From Sarcodiotheca gaudichaudii (taxonomy: Eukaryota; Rhodophyta; Florideophyceae; Gigartinales; Solieriaceae), in NCBI GenBank assembly GCA_032355985.1, contig JAUKVZ010000003.1, positions 62,001-126,000 of the forward strand: DNA of 64,000 nt. Direction: 5' to 3'. Position numbers and translations under genes: made by a program. The notes beneath the pieces are model-generated. The model had not been told where the DNA came from. It saw only the letters and a program-made list of their open reading frames with translations, and did not search any database. Shown here piece after piece: positions 49,344 to 57,847 of this stretch (position 1 is the stretch's first letter; each line of letters begins with the position of its first letter).

Positions 49344-51647
49344 TTACAGAAGTCCCTGCCTCCTTCGAAGCAGCCACTCAGATCCTAGGAAACCGATCAG
49401 CAGCGCGAAGACCCACCAGCGATCCCATGCCGATGACCAGACAAGCTCCTCCGTCTGCTCGGACGTCGCCTGAATCGCATCGAGCAGGGCCTCCGGTTGA
49501 TCAAACGGAATGAAGGCGCCGCCCGTCGTCTGTGAGACCTGCTCGAGCACATGTGGTCGAGCCGCGATATCCGTCAGCTCGATGCGGCTTTCATTCACGA
49601 AGAACCGGGTGGTCGCCACACTCGGATCCCGCGAGGGTGATGCCCAGCGCATCGTCGCGATCACCTCGTGTACGCCCTCGACGGTGGGTGTGAATGACGC
49701 GTGAAGCTCGCTCGATGTCGGATCGTCACGCCGCATGGTGAGTGTGATGCGCTCGCCACCTGGAGCGCGCACCTCGACCGTCGGATCTGTCAGCGATGGA
49801 TCGAAGTAACGCATGCGCAACGCGATGCGCACGGGCTCGCCGGGCGGCGTGGATGTCGGCTCCACGGCGACACTGATCTGCTGCCCCGGCAGGAACTCGC
49901 CTCCGGTCGCCAGCCAGCTGAGCGCCCGGCCCCAGAAGGATCGGTAGAGATCTCGCCGCGGCTCGAACGATTCAGGCCTGAAGGCCCAGCGCCAGAAACC
50001 GTTTGAAAGGACCGCAAGCACACGTCCGCGGCCGACCTGCAAATGCGCGATCGCCGGGCTGCCGGCTATCAGTTCGGCGCCAGTGGGTTCGTCATCGGCC
50101 GCTCGCAGCCAGACGACGGCCAGCCCCTTCTCCGCATCAATGCGCGTCGCGCTGAGCATCTTCGGAAGACCATCCAGCGCCTCCGCAGATTCCCACACAT
50201 CTTCGCCGAGCAGACCGCTCTGGGCGCCTTCTCTGGTTGCGACCAGCGCTCCGCCTTCGAGTTCCTGATCGCTCCACTCGACTGGCGCCAGTTCCCGAAG
50301 CACGGCGTCGAGCAGCATCGCCTCAGCCTGTGGTGCGCCCTCGGCATCAAGGTTCGCGGCCGGCCCGCGCAGGAGAATCAGCGCGCCGCCCCGATCGACG
50401 ACGTAGCGCCGAAGCAGATCAGCGCGAAGGCCGCCAAACCAGCGCTCGCAGCCGCGTCCGAGGATGATCATGTCGTATTCGAAGAGTTCGGCATCCGTTT
50501 CGGGCGCCAGCGCGGGACGCTCTTCGCTGGCGCCGGCGACGCCGGGATCGTACCGATGGACGATCTGACGCCCTTGCCCGAGTCCGAACACCGTCGTCAG
50601 TTCAATCCGGCGATCGGCGCGGATCGACGCGATGAAAAAACGCGTCTCCCAGCTTGGCTCGTTCTCAAAGAGAACCACTCGAATGCGATCACGAATGACC
50701 TGCACATGCGCCGTCGCGCTGTTGTCATCATCGGTGGATTCGCCCTGTAGCGGCTCGATCCGGGCTTCATAGGTCACGATGGCGATGTCATCGGCGCCGG
50801 ACCAGCGGCCTGCAGGCTGGACGCGGGTCGTGAACTCCTGCGCCCTGCCAAGTTGAAGATCCTCGGACAAAACGACCTCGCCGGAGTCCAACTCCCTGAT
50901 CACGAGTCGCGCCGGCCAGCCGTCAAATCCCGTCTGTCCAACGCGCGCGCGGAGCATCGTCTGATCGCCATCGAGCACTGATGATGCGCCCATGTCCAGA
51001 TAGACTTCGACATTCGCCGCATCCGATCGCTCACCGAACGAAACCGCGTGGATCCGCACCCCGGCGCTTGCCGCCAGTTCGGCCATTGCAAGCATGCGGG
51101 CGCCGGTCGGATCATCCGTATCGACGCCATCGGTCAGCAGAAGCACATCAGAGATTGGCGCCCCATCATCACCCTGCATATCCATGGCGCCGCCGATCGC
51201 CTCGGCGATGCGAGTGCGCATGTCCTCCGGCTCGCCGCGATCGAGACGACGGATCGATGTCGGCCGCAGACGTTCGCCGAATCGCATCGAACGAACGTCC
51301 GCCTGCTCGCGCAGTTGCGCCAGGAAGTTCGGCTCCAGCCAGATCGTTCGCGCTGCGTCAATGCGCCTCTTCTCATCACCGGCGCCGCCAACATCGGGCA
51401 CACACATGGAGTGTGAATCATCGAGCAGAAACGCCAGCCGCGGCTTCTCCGCCGCCCGCGTCCTGTGCATCCCGATCATCGGCCCCGCCAGCGCCACACC
51501 GATCAGCACCAGCGCACACAAGCGCATCGCACTGATCAACCACGTGCGCCGAGCCATACAACAACGAAACACGAGCAGCACGGACACCGCGACGAGCAGC
51601 GCCACGAGCCCGGGATGCATCGGCCAGTTGAAGTGGAGGTCGCTCAT
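49344..51647 (-). CDS. membrane protein with von Willebrand A and amidotransferase-like domains
   Basis: This 767-residue protein has two N-terminal membrane helices (about 10-60), a VWA domain with MIDAS motif FLLDDSHSMC near 72-81 and VLLLTDGVDTDDP near 166-178, beta-rich domains, and a GATase1-like region (YDMIILGRGCERWFGG near 395). A C-terminal helix precedes a short RRRQGLL tail. This architecture is the second VWA partner in planctomycete BatA operons. It overlaps the BatA-like gene by 4 nt. Confidence 0.8.
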   Translation of the reverse strand: MSDLHFNWPMHPGLVALLVAVSVLLVFRCCMARRTWLISAMRLCALVLIGVALAGPMIGMHRTRAAEKPRLAFLLDDSHSMCVPDVGGAGDEKRRIDAARTIWLEPNFLAQLREQADVRSMRFGERLRPTSIRRLDRGEPEDMRTRIAEAIGGAMDMQGDDGAPISDVLLLTDGVDTDDPTGARMLAMAELAASAGVRIHAVSFGERSDAANVEVYLDMGASSVLDGDQTMLRARVGQTGFDGWPARLVIRELDSGEVVLSEDLQLGRAQEFTTRVQPAGRWSGADDIAIVTYEARIEPLQGESTDDDNSATAHVQVIRDRIRVVLFENEPSWETRFFIASIRADRRIELTTVFGLGQGRQIVHRYDPGVAGASEERPALAPETDAELFEYDMIILGRGCERWFGGLRADLLRRYVVDRGGALILLRGPAANLDAEGAPQAEAMLLDAVLRELAPVEWSDQELEGGALVATREGAQSGLLGEDVWESAEALDGLPKMLSATRIDAEKGLAVVWLRAADDEPTGAELIAGSPAIAHLQVGRGRVLAVLSNGFWRWAFRPESFEPRRDLYRSFWGRALSWLATGGEFLPGQQISVAVEPTSTPPGEPVRIALRMRYFDPSLTDPTVEVRAPGGERITLTMRRDDPTSSELHASFTPTVEGVHEVIATMRWASPSRDPSVATTRFFVNESRIELTDIAARPHVLEQVSQTTGGAFIPFDQPEALLDAIQATSEQTEELVWSSAWDRWWVFALLIGFLGSEWLLRRRQGLL

Positions 51648-53773
51648 CGCCGACCCCCTGTTCTCGCCCGACGCGGGCGCCCGCCGGCGATCAACGTCTC
51701 GGCGCCGAGTATGACGAGACTCGCCATAAGCAGGTAAGGCCAGAGCTGTATCTCGATGACATTCGCTTCCACGACAGCAGCCGCGGGCTCGGCGCCGATG
51801 TTTTCGACATCCGCCCGCGCACCGACGAGAGCTTCAACTTCCGGCGGCGCCAGATCGCTTTCGCTCGGATCGACCTCAACACCGACGGTCGCAATCAGTT
51901 GTCCCTGCGCATCCTGCACGCTGATGAACCCCGGCGCATCGGGTGAATCGATAAACATAAGGATGTCATCGCCATCAAGTCGCGCCCCCACGCGCAGGCC
52001 GCGGCTGTCAGACATCGGAGGTGAGAAACCCTCAGGCGCCGGCGTCGAGAGACTGCGCGCCTGACCGACAACCATCGATTGAATGTTCCCGGCTGTCGCG
52101 AGGCCCGCACGCACCAGTTCCAGCATCAACACCGGAAAGATCGGCGAGCGCGCCAGATCAGATCGCGCCGGCGACACATCCGCATGCATCACGATCGTCG
52201 CGCTTCCAGGCGTTTCGGACATCGCGATCAGCGGCGAGCCGTCATCGAGAGTGAGCATGGCGACGCCCGTCGGCCGAAGTTCCGCCGGCGCAAGAGCGCT
52301 GAAACGGGACGCCTCCAGCGCTGCGCCCGCGCTGCCGGTCAGCGCCCGCGTCGCAAAGAGCGTCGGATTCAACGATCCCGCCTCGCGATGCGCGCCCGAT
52401 GGTGACACACTGAAGGCGCCGGTCAATGTCGTGGGCGCGTGCGTCTGATGTTCTGAGTCTTGCGCGAAATCGCTATAGATGCGCGCGGCCGCTTCGGAAT
52501 CGAGCATCCAGATCAACGTTCCGCCATCTGCCTGCCAACGCGCCAGCGCGCTCGCCGTCTCCGCAGGCGCAGTCTCCAGGCCAGAGATCACCAGCGTGTC
52601 GAATCCCGTCCACGCCGCCGGATCCACGACAGAAATCCGTCGCACATCAATCTCATCCGCCGCGTCAAGCGCAGCTTCGATGTAATGCGAAGCAGCCCGC
52701 CGATCGCCCGGTGAATCGGCCGTCAGCAGCCCGACGCGCCTTGCATCAGTCACGCGAACGACACCGAATGCCCGATCGTCGTACGACGCGTTGTCCGCAT
52801 CGACCTTCGCGCCGACACGATGATCACCCACCGCATCGAACTGCGCCGTCAACGTAATGTTCATCTCTCCCCACGAAGGCACGAGCATCGGCTCGGCGAG
52901 GCCGCTCACGCCGTTCACCGTGAACTCAACGCCGATCATCCGCTCCACGTCAGATGCATTGCGAATGAGGAAGGTGATGTCGACATCTTCACCGACCGAC
53001 GGCGCCGCAGGCGATGCCCCGGCGAAGTGGATGCTCACATTGCCCGTCGCCAGCGCCTTCCCGATGCGATGAAACTCCAGCCGCGCGCGCACCGATGGAT
53101 CGATCGACTCCAGCGCGTCAGCATCAATCCCCTGCATATCCGAGATAACAACGATCCGGCGGGGCTGAATCCCCTCGACACCTTCCGCGCCGCGCCGGGA
53201 ATCCGGCAACTCTGACGCCCGTTCGATCGCATCCACAAGATCAGCCGACTCGAGCGAGCACGCCGTATCCTGCAACGACTCGACCAACGCGCCCACATTC
53301 CCCGTCAGCGCCGGAAGCGCCGCTTCGGGCTCGCGCTGCGCGAAGACCAGCCCCGCCTGGTACGACCCCGGATCAACCGAACGCAGAACTTCGATCGCTT
53401 CCCGCTGCGCCCTTTCGAAAAGCGTCCTGCCGCGCAGCTCGCGAGACATCGAAGCGCTTCGATCGACAATCACAACAAGATCGCTGTTCGCATCAGCCCC
53501 CGCTGCCCACGTGGACATCCACACCGGCCGATCAAACGCCAGCGCCAGCAGCGCCACGGCAAGCAGACGCAGTAGAAGTAGCAACCACCTGCGAAGGCGA
53601 CGCCCTGCATGTTCTCGAGCCATCGCCTGGGCCACGAAACGCATCGCCGGAAATCGAAGCGCGACTCGCGCTCGGCGAGATCGCATGTGCGCAAGGATCG
53701 GCAGGGCGCACGCAGCCCCGCCCGCGATCAACCACGCGGCGGAGAGGCCCGAGATGAAGGCCAGCATCTGCAC
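51644..53773 (-). CDS. BatA-like von Willebrand A membrane protein
   Basis: This 709-residue protein starts with the BatA N-terminal region (helix about 7-28, PILAHMRSRRARVALRFPAM), a second helix (LLLLLRLLAVALLALAF), then a VWA domain with MIDAS VIVDRSASMSR near 99-109 and RIVVISDMQGID near 205-216. Beta-rich and amidotransferase-like regions follow and a final membrane helix (LWPYLLMASLVILGAETLIA). BatA proteins belong to the MoxR-associated aerotolerance group. It is preceded at 61 nt by the epimerase gene; no moxR or DUF58 gene is present. Confidence 0.82.
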   Translation of the reverse strand: MQMLAFISGLSAAWLIAGGAACALPILAHMRSRRARVALRFPAMRFVAQAMAREHAGRRLRRWLLLLLRLLAVALLALAFDRPVWMSTWAAGADANSDLVVIVDRSASMSRELRGRTLFERAQREAIEVLRSVDPGSYQAGLVFAQREPEAALPALTGNVGALVESLQDTACSLESADLVDAIERASELPDSRRGAEGVEGIQPRRIVVISDMQGIDADALESIDPSVRARLEFHRIGKALATGNVSIHFAGASPAAPSVGEDVDITFLIRNASDVERMIGVEFTVNGVSGLAEPMLVPSWGEMNITLTAQFDAVGDHRVGAKVDADNASYDDRAFGVVRVTDARRVGLLTADSPGDRRAASHYIEAALDAADEIDVRRISVVDPAAWTGFDTLVISGLETAPAETASALARWQADGGTLIWMLDSEAAARIYSDFAQDSEHQTHAPTTLTGAFSVSPSGAHREAGSLNPTLFATRALTGSAGAALEASRFSALAPAELRPTGVAMLTLDDGSPLIAMSETPGSATIVMHADVSPARSDLARSPIFPVLMLELVRAGLATAGNIQSMVVGQARSLSTPAPEGFSPPMSDSRGLRVGARLDGDDILMFIDSPDAPGFISVQDAQGQLIATVGVEVDPSESDLAPPEVEALVGARADVENIGAEPAAAVVEANVIEIQLWPYLLMASLVILGAETLIAGGRPRRARTGGRR

Positions 53774-53834
53774 CCGCTATTGATACGCCTCAAATCACAC
53801 GAGGACTCACGGAAATCCCGCGAGGCCTGCCTGC

Positions 53835-54836
53835 TCAGTCAGACACTTCCCCGACAGCCTGAAGCAGATCCTTCAAACCCGCTTCCAGGGACATCATGGG
53901 CTCATACCCAAGCACCTGCCGAGCACGACTGAGATCCGCCCAGGAGTCCTTCACATCCCCCGGACGCTCCGGCTCGAATGCAAGTTCCGCCGTGCCCGCA
54001 TCCATGATCGAAGCGAGACGCGAAGCAAGATCGACAACGCTCACGCCCTCGCCACAACCCACATTGATGGCTCGCCCGTCGGCCTCCATCTCGCGGCTGC
54101 CCGCCAGAAGAAGCGCCAGGATCGCATTCGAAATGTGCGTGAAGTCCCGCGTCTGCTTGCCGTCGCCATGAATGGGAATCGGCTCTCCCCTGGCGAGGCA
54201 GTCGACGAAGATCGGAATGACGGCTGCGTACGCGCTGCTGCTTGATTGCCGCGGCCCGAAGATATTGAAAAACCGCAGCGCCACGCTTGGAAGCTCGCGC
54301 GACTCGGACCAACTCGTAAGCACGTGCTCACCTGTCAGCTTGCTTGCGGCATAAGGCGAAAGCGCGATCGGCGTCTGCCCTTCGTGGTTCGGCGGCTGAC
54401 TTCTCCCGTACGCGCTGCTCGACGCGGCGTACACCATCCGATCGACGCCTGCGAGCCGCGCAGACTCGGCGACGCGCAGAGTCCCGAGCGCATTGACGGC
54501 AAACGCTCGCTCCGGATCATCGAGGCTCTGCTCGACTGACGACATGGCCGCGAGATGAAAGACGACTGATGCGCCTTTCGTTGCCTGATCAATCGCGAGC
54601 GGATCGAGGATCGATCCATACATGAAATCGACGCGCTTTGGATCCTTGTCTACAAGTTCGCCGCAGAACGCGGCTTCACCCGTGGACAAGTCATCAATGA
54701 CCGACACCGAGGCGCCGAGCGCGATGAGCGTCTCGGCAAGATGCCCGCCGATAAAGCCAGCTCCACCGGTCACACACACCCGCCGCCCCTCATAGGAGGA
54801 GCGAAACTTCTCTCTCAAATCGTCCCGCCATGCCAT
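53835..54836 (-). CDS. NAD-dependent sugar-nucleotide epimerase/dehydratase
   Basis: This 333-residue extended SDR has RVCVTGGAGFIGGHLAETL near 19-37, VIDDLSTG near 46-53, catalytic region AASSSAYG and YxxxK in LSPYAASKLTGE near 159-170. It is closest in pattern to UDP-GlcNAc/UDP-glucose 4-epimerases. Substrate specificity cannot be read. TAGAAT lies 9 nt before the ATG. It precedes the BatA-like operon on the same strand by 61 nt, and could be cotranscribed, but the link to VWA proteins is not obvious. Confidence 0.85.
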   Translation of the reverse strand: MAWRDDLREKFRSSYEGRRVCVTGGAGFIGGHLAETLIALGASVSVIDDLSTGEAAFCGELVDKDPKRVDFMYGSILDPLAIDQATKGASVVFHLAAMSSVEQSLDDPERAFAVNALGTLRVAESARLAGVDRMVYAASSSAYGRSQPPNHEGQTPIALSPYAASKLTGEHVLTSWSESRELPSVALRFFNIFGPRQSSSSAYAAVIPIFVDCLARGEPIPIHGDGKQTRDFTHISNAILALLLAGSREMEADGRAINVGCGEGVSVVDLASRLASIMDAGTAELAFEPERPGDVKDSWADLSRARQVLGYEPMMSLEAGLKDLLQAVGEVSD

Positions 54837-54845
54837 GGAGCGGCG

Positions 54846-54851
54846 ATTCTA
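54846..54851 (-). promoter_or_regulatory. -10-like TAGAAT before the epimerase gene
   Basis: Reverse-strand TAGAAT lies 9 nt before the ATG at 54836. Confidence 0.3.
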
Positions 54852-54917
54852 ACGAAGTGGTGCGCGATGGATCCGCATGCGATTCATCAACAAACGCCCC
54901 CCCCGCGTCCGCCCGCC

Positions 54918-55700
54918 TTATGGACAGGGCCCCCAGCGGCCCAGAAGCTCAGCGAGATCGCCTGCGCCGATGATCCCGTTCTGGTCCAGATCCTCCGCCA
55001 GATTGGACGTTCCCCACACGCCGATCACATTCGCCAGATCTGCGGCGCCGACGACGCCGTCGCCATCGATATCTCCGGGACACTCGACGAGCGTCTGGCG
55101 AACATAGTCGGCCGCGGCCTGAATCTCAGCAGGCGAGACGTTCCACGGATACAGAAAGTAGAAGTCGTCAGACGCTTCCGCGACCTCCGAATCCGCGATG
55201 TCAAACCGCATCAGATACAGGCCGTCCTCAAGCTCCATGGGCAGGAACTGGCGCGGATGATGATGCATATCGCCAAGCTGCGTCACCGCCATCGCGATCG
55301 AGCCTGTCGATGTCTGCGGCGACGTGCTTGAGAAGAACGATTGGCTGCCGAACGTAAACTCAATCGACTCACCTGACAATGCATCGAAGTCATCACCATC
55401 CCAGACGCGCAGCGCATCGAGCGGCGTCCACTCGACGACGCTGAACGCCGGCAGCGCGCCGATCGGAGCATCGAAGCCGGGATCGTCGACGATGATGAAG
55501 ACGCCGGCCAGATCAAAGACGTCAGCGATGAATACGCGCTCAAGGGCTGTCATGTCGCCACCCACAACGCGCGATGTTGTGACCTGCCCCCCCTCCTGAC
55601 CGAGAATGACGTCAGCGTCATGCAGCGTGCCGCCGCCGAACGCGGCGCCGCAAAAAGCAGGAAGCGCAAGGGAGGTCCAGATCAACCTTTGCCTGTTCAT
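54918..55700 (-). CDS. secreted HHHP-domain protein with dockerin-like tail
   Basis: This 260-residue protein has a signal peptide (LIWTSLALPAFCGAAFGG), a beta-rich domain (about 25-195) with LHDADVIL at its start, LDALRVWDGDDFDAL near 92-106, DMHHHPRQFLPMELEDGLYL near 143-162 and DDFYFLYPW near 177-185. It ends in two EF-hand-like dockerin repeats (DIDGDGVVGAADL; DLDQNGIIGAGDL) and WGPCP. The beta domain is paralogous to the next gene upstream, which has a different C-terminal sorting tail. The His cluster suggests metal binding (inference). Confidence 0.75.
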   Translation of the reverse strand: MNRQRLIWTSLALPAFCGAAFGGGTLHDADVILGQEGGQVTTSRVVGGDMTALERVFIADVFDLAGVFIIVDDPGFDAPIGALPAFSVVEWTPLDALRVWDGDDFDALSGESIEFTFGSQSFFSSTSPQTSTGSIAMAVTQLGDMHHHPRQFLPMELEDGLYLMRFDIADSEVAEASDDFYFLYPWNVSPAEIQAAADYVRQTLVECPGDIDGDGVVGAADLANVIGVWGTSNLAEDLDQNGIIGAGDLAELLGRWGPCP

Positions 55701-55803
55701 GAGAATCTCCGATTCAAAGAGCTATCGATTCGCTTCGCAGGATGCTGACCGGCGCCAGCCCCTGCGCATTCCTGCCCGAGGAAAACACATTCAACGGATG
55801 AGA

Positions 55804-56487
55804 TCAGTGGCGCCGACGCCGGCGAGAAAAGCCCAGCGCTGCGAACGCGAGAACGCCCGCCGCAGACGGCGCAGGCACGATCACATTGCTCACGTAGTCG
55901 ACCGCCGCATCGTGAATCTCTTCATCAAGGCCGCGATTGAGCACGAAGTAGAACGGCTCCGAACTCTCGTATCCCGTGACGCGAGCATTCAGCGAAAGCA
56001 GATAGACGCCATCGTGAGCGGCGCTCTGATCAGGCGCATCGAGAAAGATCTCGAGATGATCATGGAATCCGCCCGCCGGGAGCGGCAGATCGAATCCAGG
56101 CGTGACGCCGCCGGCCATCGCCGGTGAAGTCGCGCTGAAGCCGAACTCGAGTGTGATCGTCAGAGGCGACACATCTTCGAAATCCGAGCCATCCCAGATG
56201 CGCACCGCGTCGACGATATCGAATCCCCAGTCAAGACCATCAAACGCAGGGTCAAATGACTGGAATCCGGGCTCGTCGGAAAAGTTCACATCAAAGGGAT
56301 CCGCCTCGCCGAAATCAGCGCCGAAGACGCGCGCATCACCTGAGACGACCATCATCGAATCGTCGTCGTAGCCGCCGGTGACGATCTTCGTGCCGTCGCC
56401 CGACTGCTGAATAAGGACATCCATGTGCTGAGCCATCGCAGTCTGACTGACAGCGGCGCACACAAGCATTGAAACACACAAACGCAT
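55804..56487 (-). CDS. secreted HDH-domain protein with PEP-CTERM-like tail
   Basis: This 227-residue protein has a signal peptide (LCVSMLVCAAVSQTAMAQ) and a domain paralogous to the downstream gene: QHMDVLIQQSGDGTKI, IVDAVRIWDGSDFEDV, GGFHDHLEIFLDAPDQSAAH, DGVYLLSL and EPFYFVLN. The C-terminus VPAPSAAGVLAFAALGFSRR plus Arg/His is a PEP-CTERM-like exosortase sorting signal. ATG 56487 has GAGAG 8 nt upstream and is preferred to 56559. An exosortase must be elsewhere. Confidence 0.78.
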   Translation of the reverse strand: MRLCVSMLVCAAVSQTAMAQHMDVLIQQSGDGTKIVTGGYDDDSMMVVSGDARVFGADFGEADPFDVNFSDEPGFQSFDPAFDGLDWGFDIVDAVRIWDGSDFEDVSPLTITLEFGFSATSPAMAGGVTPGFDLPLPAGGFHDHLEIFLDAPDQSAAHDGVYLLSLNARVTGYESSEPFYFVLNRGLDEEIHDAAVDYVSNVIVPAPSAAGVLAFAALGFSRRRRRH

Positions 56488-56555
56488 GGTGAGTTCTCTC
56501 TTTCCTTTGGAAACAGTGACGTAAGAAATCTGAAACAAACGTGGTTGACCTGCGC

Positions 56556-57323
56556 TCAATCGCGCAGGCGCGGATCGAAATGATTTCGATCCGGCGATTC
56601 ATACACGTCACTGAACTTCAGCGTCTGAGCATGACCATCAAGGAATCCGTAGTTGGAGATGGAGCCCGGCGAATGCTCGCCGCCTCCTGCTGCGTCGATC
56701 GAAACATTCTGCGACGCCAGCAGCGGCGACAGATCAGGTCTCGATTCGACCCACCAGCTCTCCACATGCACGTGATCCGATCCCGCGAACCGGCCCTCTT
56801 CGACCATCAATAGAAACTGAATGGTTGAAGTCGGACTGGCGATCTTGTCCAGACGGTTGAAGAACTTCGACTGCACGTTCGAAGCGCTCTCACCCGGCTC
56901 GACTTCAATCGGGATGAAACGGGTCACGTAATTGTTGATGCCGTAGCTCGTGCGCCGGTACTGATCATCCGTCCCCTCGATGGGAACGCCCTGCCCGCCT
57001 TCGGATTCCGGCCAGTGCGGGCTCCGATCCAGCGGCGATTTGATGACCAGATCCGTCTCGTAGAAATCGCGCAGCGTGTTGATCCAGGAGACTTCTTCAT
57101 TGGCGAGGCCGCCATGATCCAGGCCGGGCTCGATGAGCTGACCCTTGTTCTCCATGGACCACATGGTGCTTGCGATCTGCAACTGACGAACCTGACTCAG
57201 ACAGGATGTCCGGCGCGCGGAGATCACGGCGCGCTGCAGTGCCGGAGCCAGAATGCCCAGCAGGAGCGCGATGATCGAAATCACCACGAGCAATTCGACA
57301 AGCGTGAACGCCTGACGACGCAT
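56556..57323 (-). CDS. type II pseudopilin-like protein
   Basis: This 255-residue protein has a prepilin N-terminus: short basic leader MRRQ, then AFTLVELLVVISIIALLLGI with the methylated-Phe site and Glu5. The remainder (about 35-255) is a globular domain with SCLSQVRQLQIASTMWSMEN, a pattern of planctomycete DUF1559-type pseudopilins, and GHAQTLKFSDVYESPD near the end. It would be processed by a prepilin peptidase. It lies between the small Cys/His gene and the PEP-CTERM-like gene, in the same orientation. Confidence 0.85.
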   Translation of the reverse strand: MRRQAFTLVELLVVISIIALLLGILAPALQRAVISARRTSCLSQVRQLQIASTMWSMENKGQLIEPGLDHGGLANEEVSWINTLRDFYETDLVIKSPLDRSPHWPESEGGQGVPIEGTDDQYRRTSYGINNYVTRFIPIEVEPGESASNVQSKFFNRLDKIASPTSTIQFLLMVEEGRFAGSDHVHVESWWVESRPDLSPLLASQNVSIDAAGGGEHSPGSISNYGFLDGHAQTLKFSDVYESPDRNHFDPRLRD

Positions 57324-57407
57324 ACAACACCTCCCGTGTCACGGGGGCTTGATGTCAAGATGGAAATGGTTGCGGCGCTACGAGCGCACTGAAGTTCAGG
57401 ACGGACT

Positions 57408-57767
57408 TCAGGCGGCAGGAGGCGCCCGACCCATCAGCACAATGGGCCGTGTGTCGATGCGAACGAAGCGCTCGACAGGGACCGTTTGAACGGTCGATTG
57501 GACCAGCGCCACATCGCTCGCCGCGCCGTCGAGAATCAGCTGCGACTTGGCGGCGTGCAGGAGCTGGCAAAATGGGCAATCTTCGGAATCATCCTCCGGC
57601 TCGGGAGTGACCGGCGTCGGCGCCTCATCCGAATCGGAGCACACGAGCGTCGAATCGGCGCCCGAGCATGCATGATGGTCGATCGAACCATGCAGCCACT
57701 GACCGGCGCCCGAACCGAGCAGGCCGATGACAAAGAGCAGCAGCATGAGAGTCGAACGACGATGCAT
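57408..57767 (-). CDS. small exported His/Cys-rich protein, DUF2946-like
   Basis: This 119-residue protein has a signal peptide or anchor (LMLLLFVIGLLGSGAG), then WLHGSIDHHACSG, an acidic Pro/Thr linker, and DCPFCQLLHAAKSQL near 63-77. The spacing of His and CPxC with LLH resembles DUF2946-type small proteins linked to metal handling, but similarity is only by motif. TACACT lies 7 nt before the ATG, making this the likely first gene of the four-gene reverse unit. Confidence 0.6.
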   Translation of the reverse strand: MHRRSTLMLLLFVIGLLGSGAGQWLHGSIDHHACSGADSTLVCSDSDEAPTPVTPEPEDDSEDCPFCQLLHAAKSQLILDGAASDVALVQSTVQTVPVERFVRIDTRPIVLMGRAPPAA

Positions 57768-57774
57768 GTCAGAG

Positions 57775-57780
57775 AGTGTA
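57775..57780 (-). promoter_or_regulatory. -10-like TACACT before the four-gene surface unit
   Basis: Reverse-strand TACACT lies 7 nt before the ATG at 57767; no Shine-Dalgarno is seen. Confidence 0.35.
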
Positions 57781-57847
57781 CGCGCCTTTCGTAGCTTCAG
57801 CCGGGGTGAATCTCGAATTTGCCCCTCGGCATCACGTCCCCTTTACA

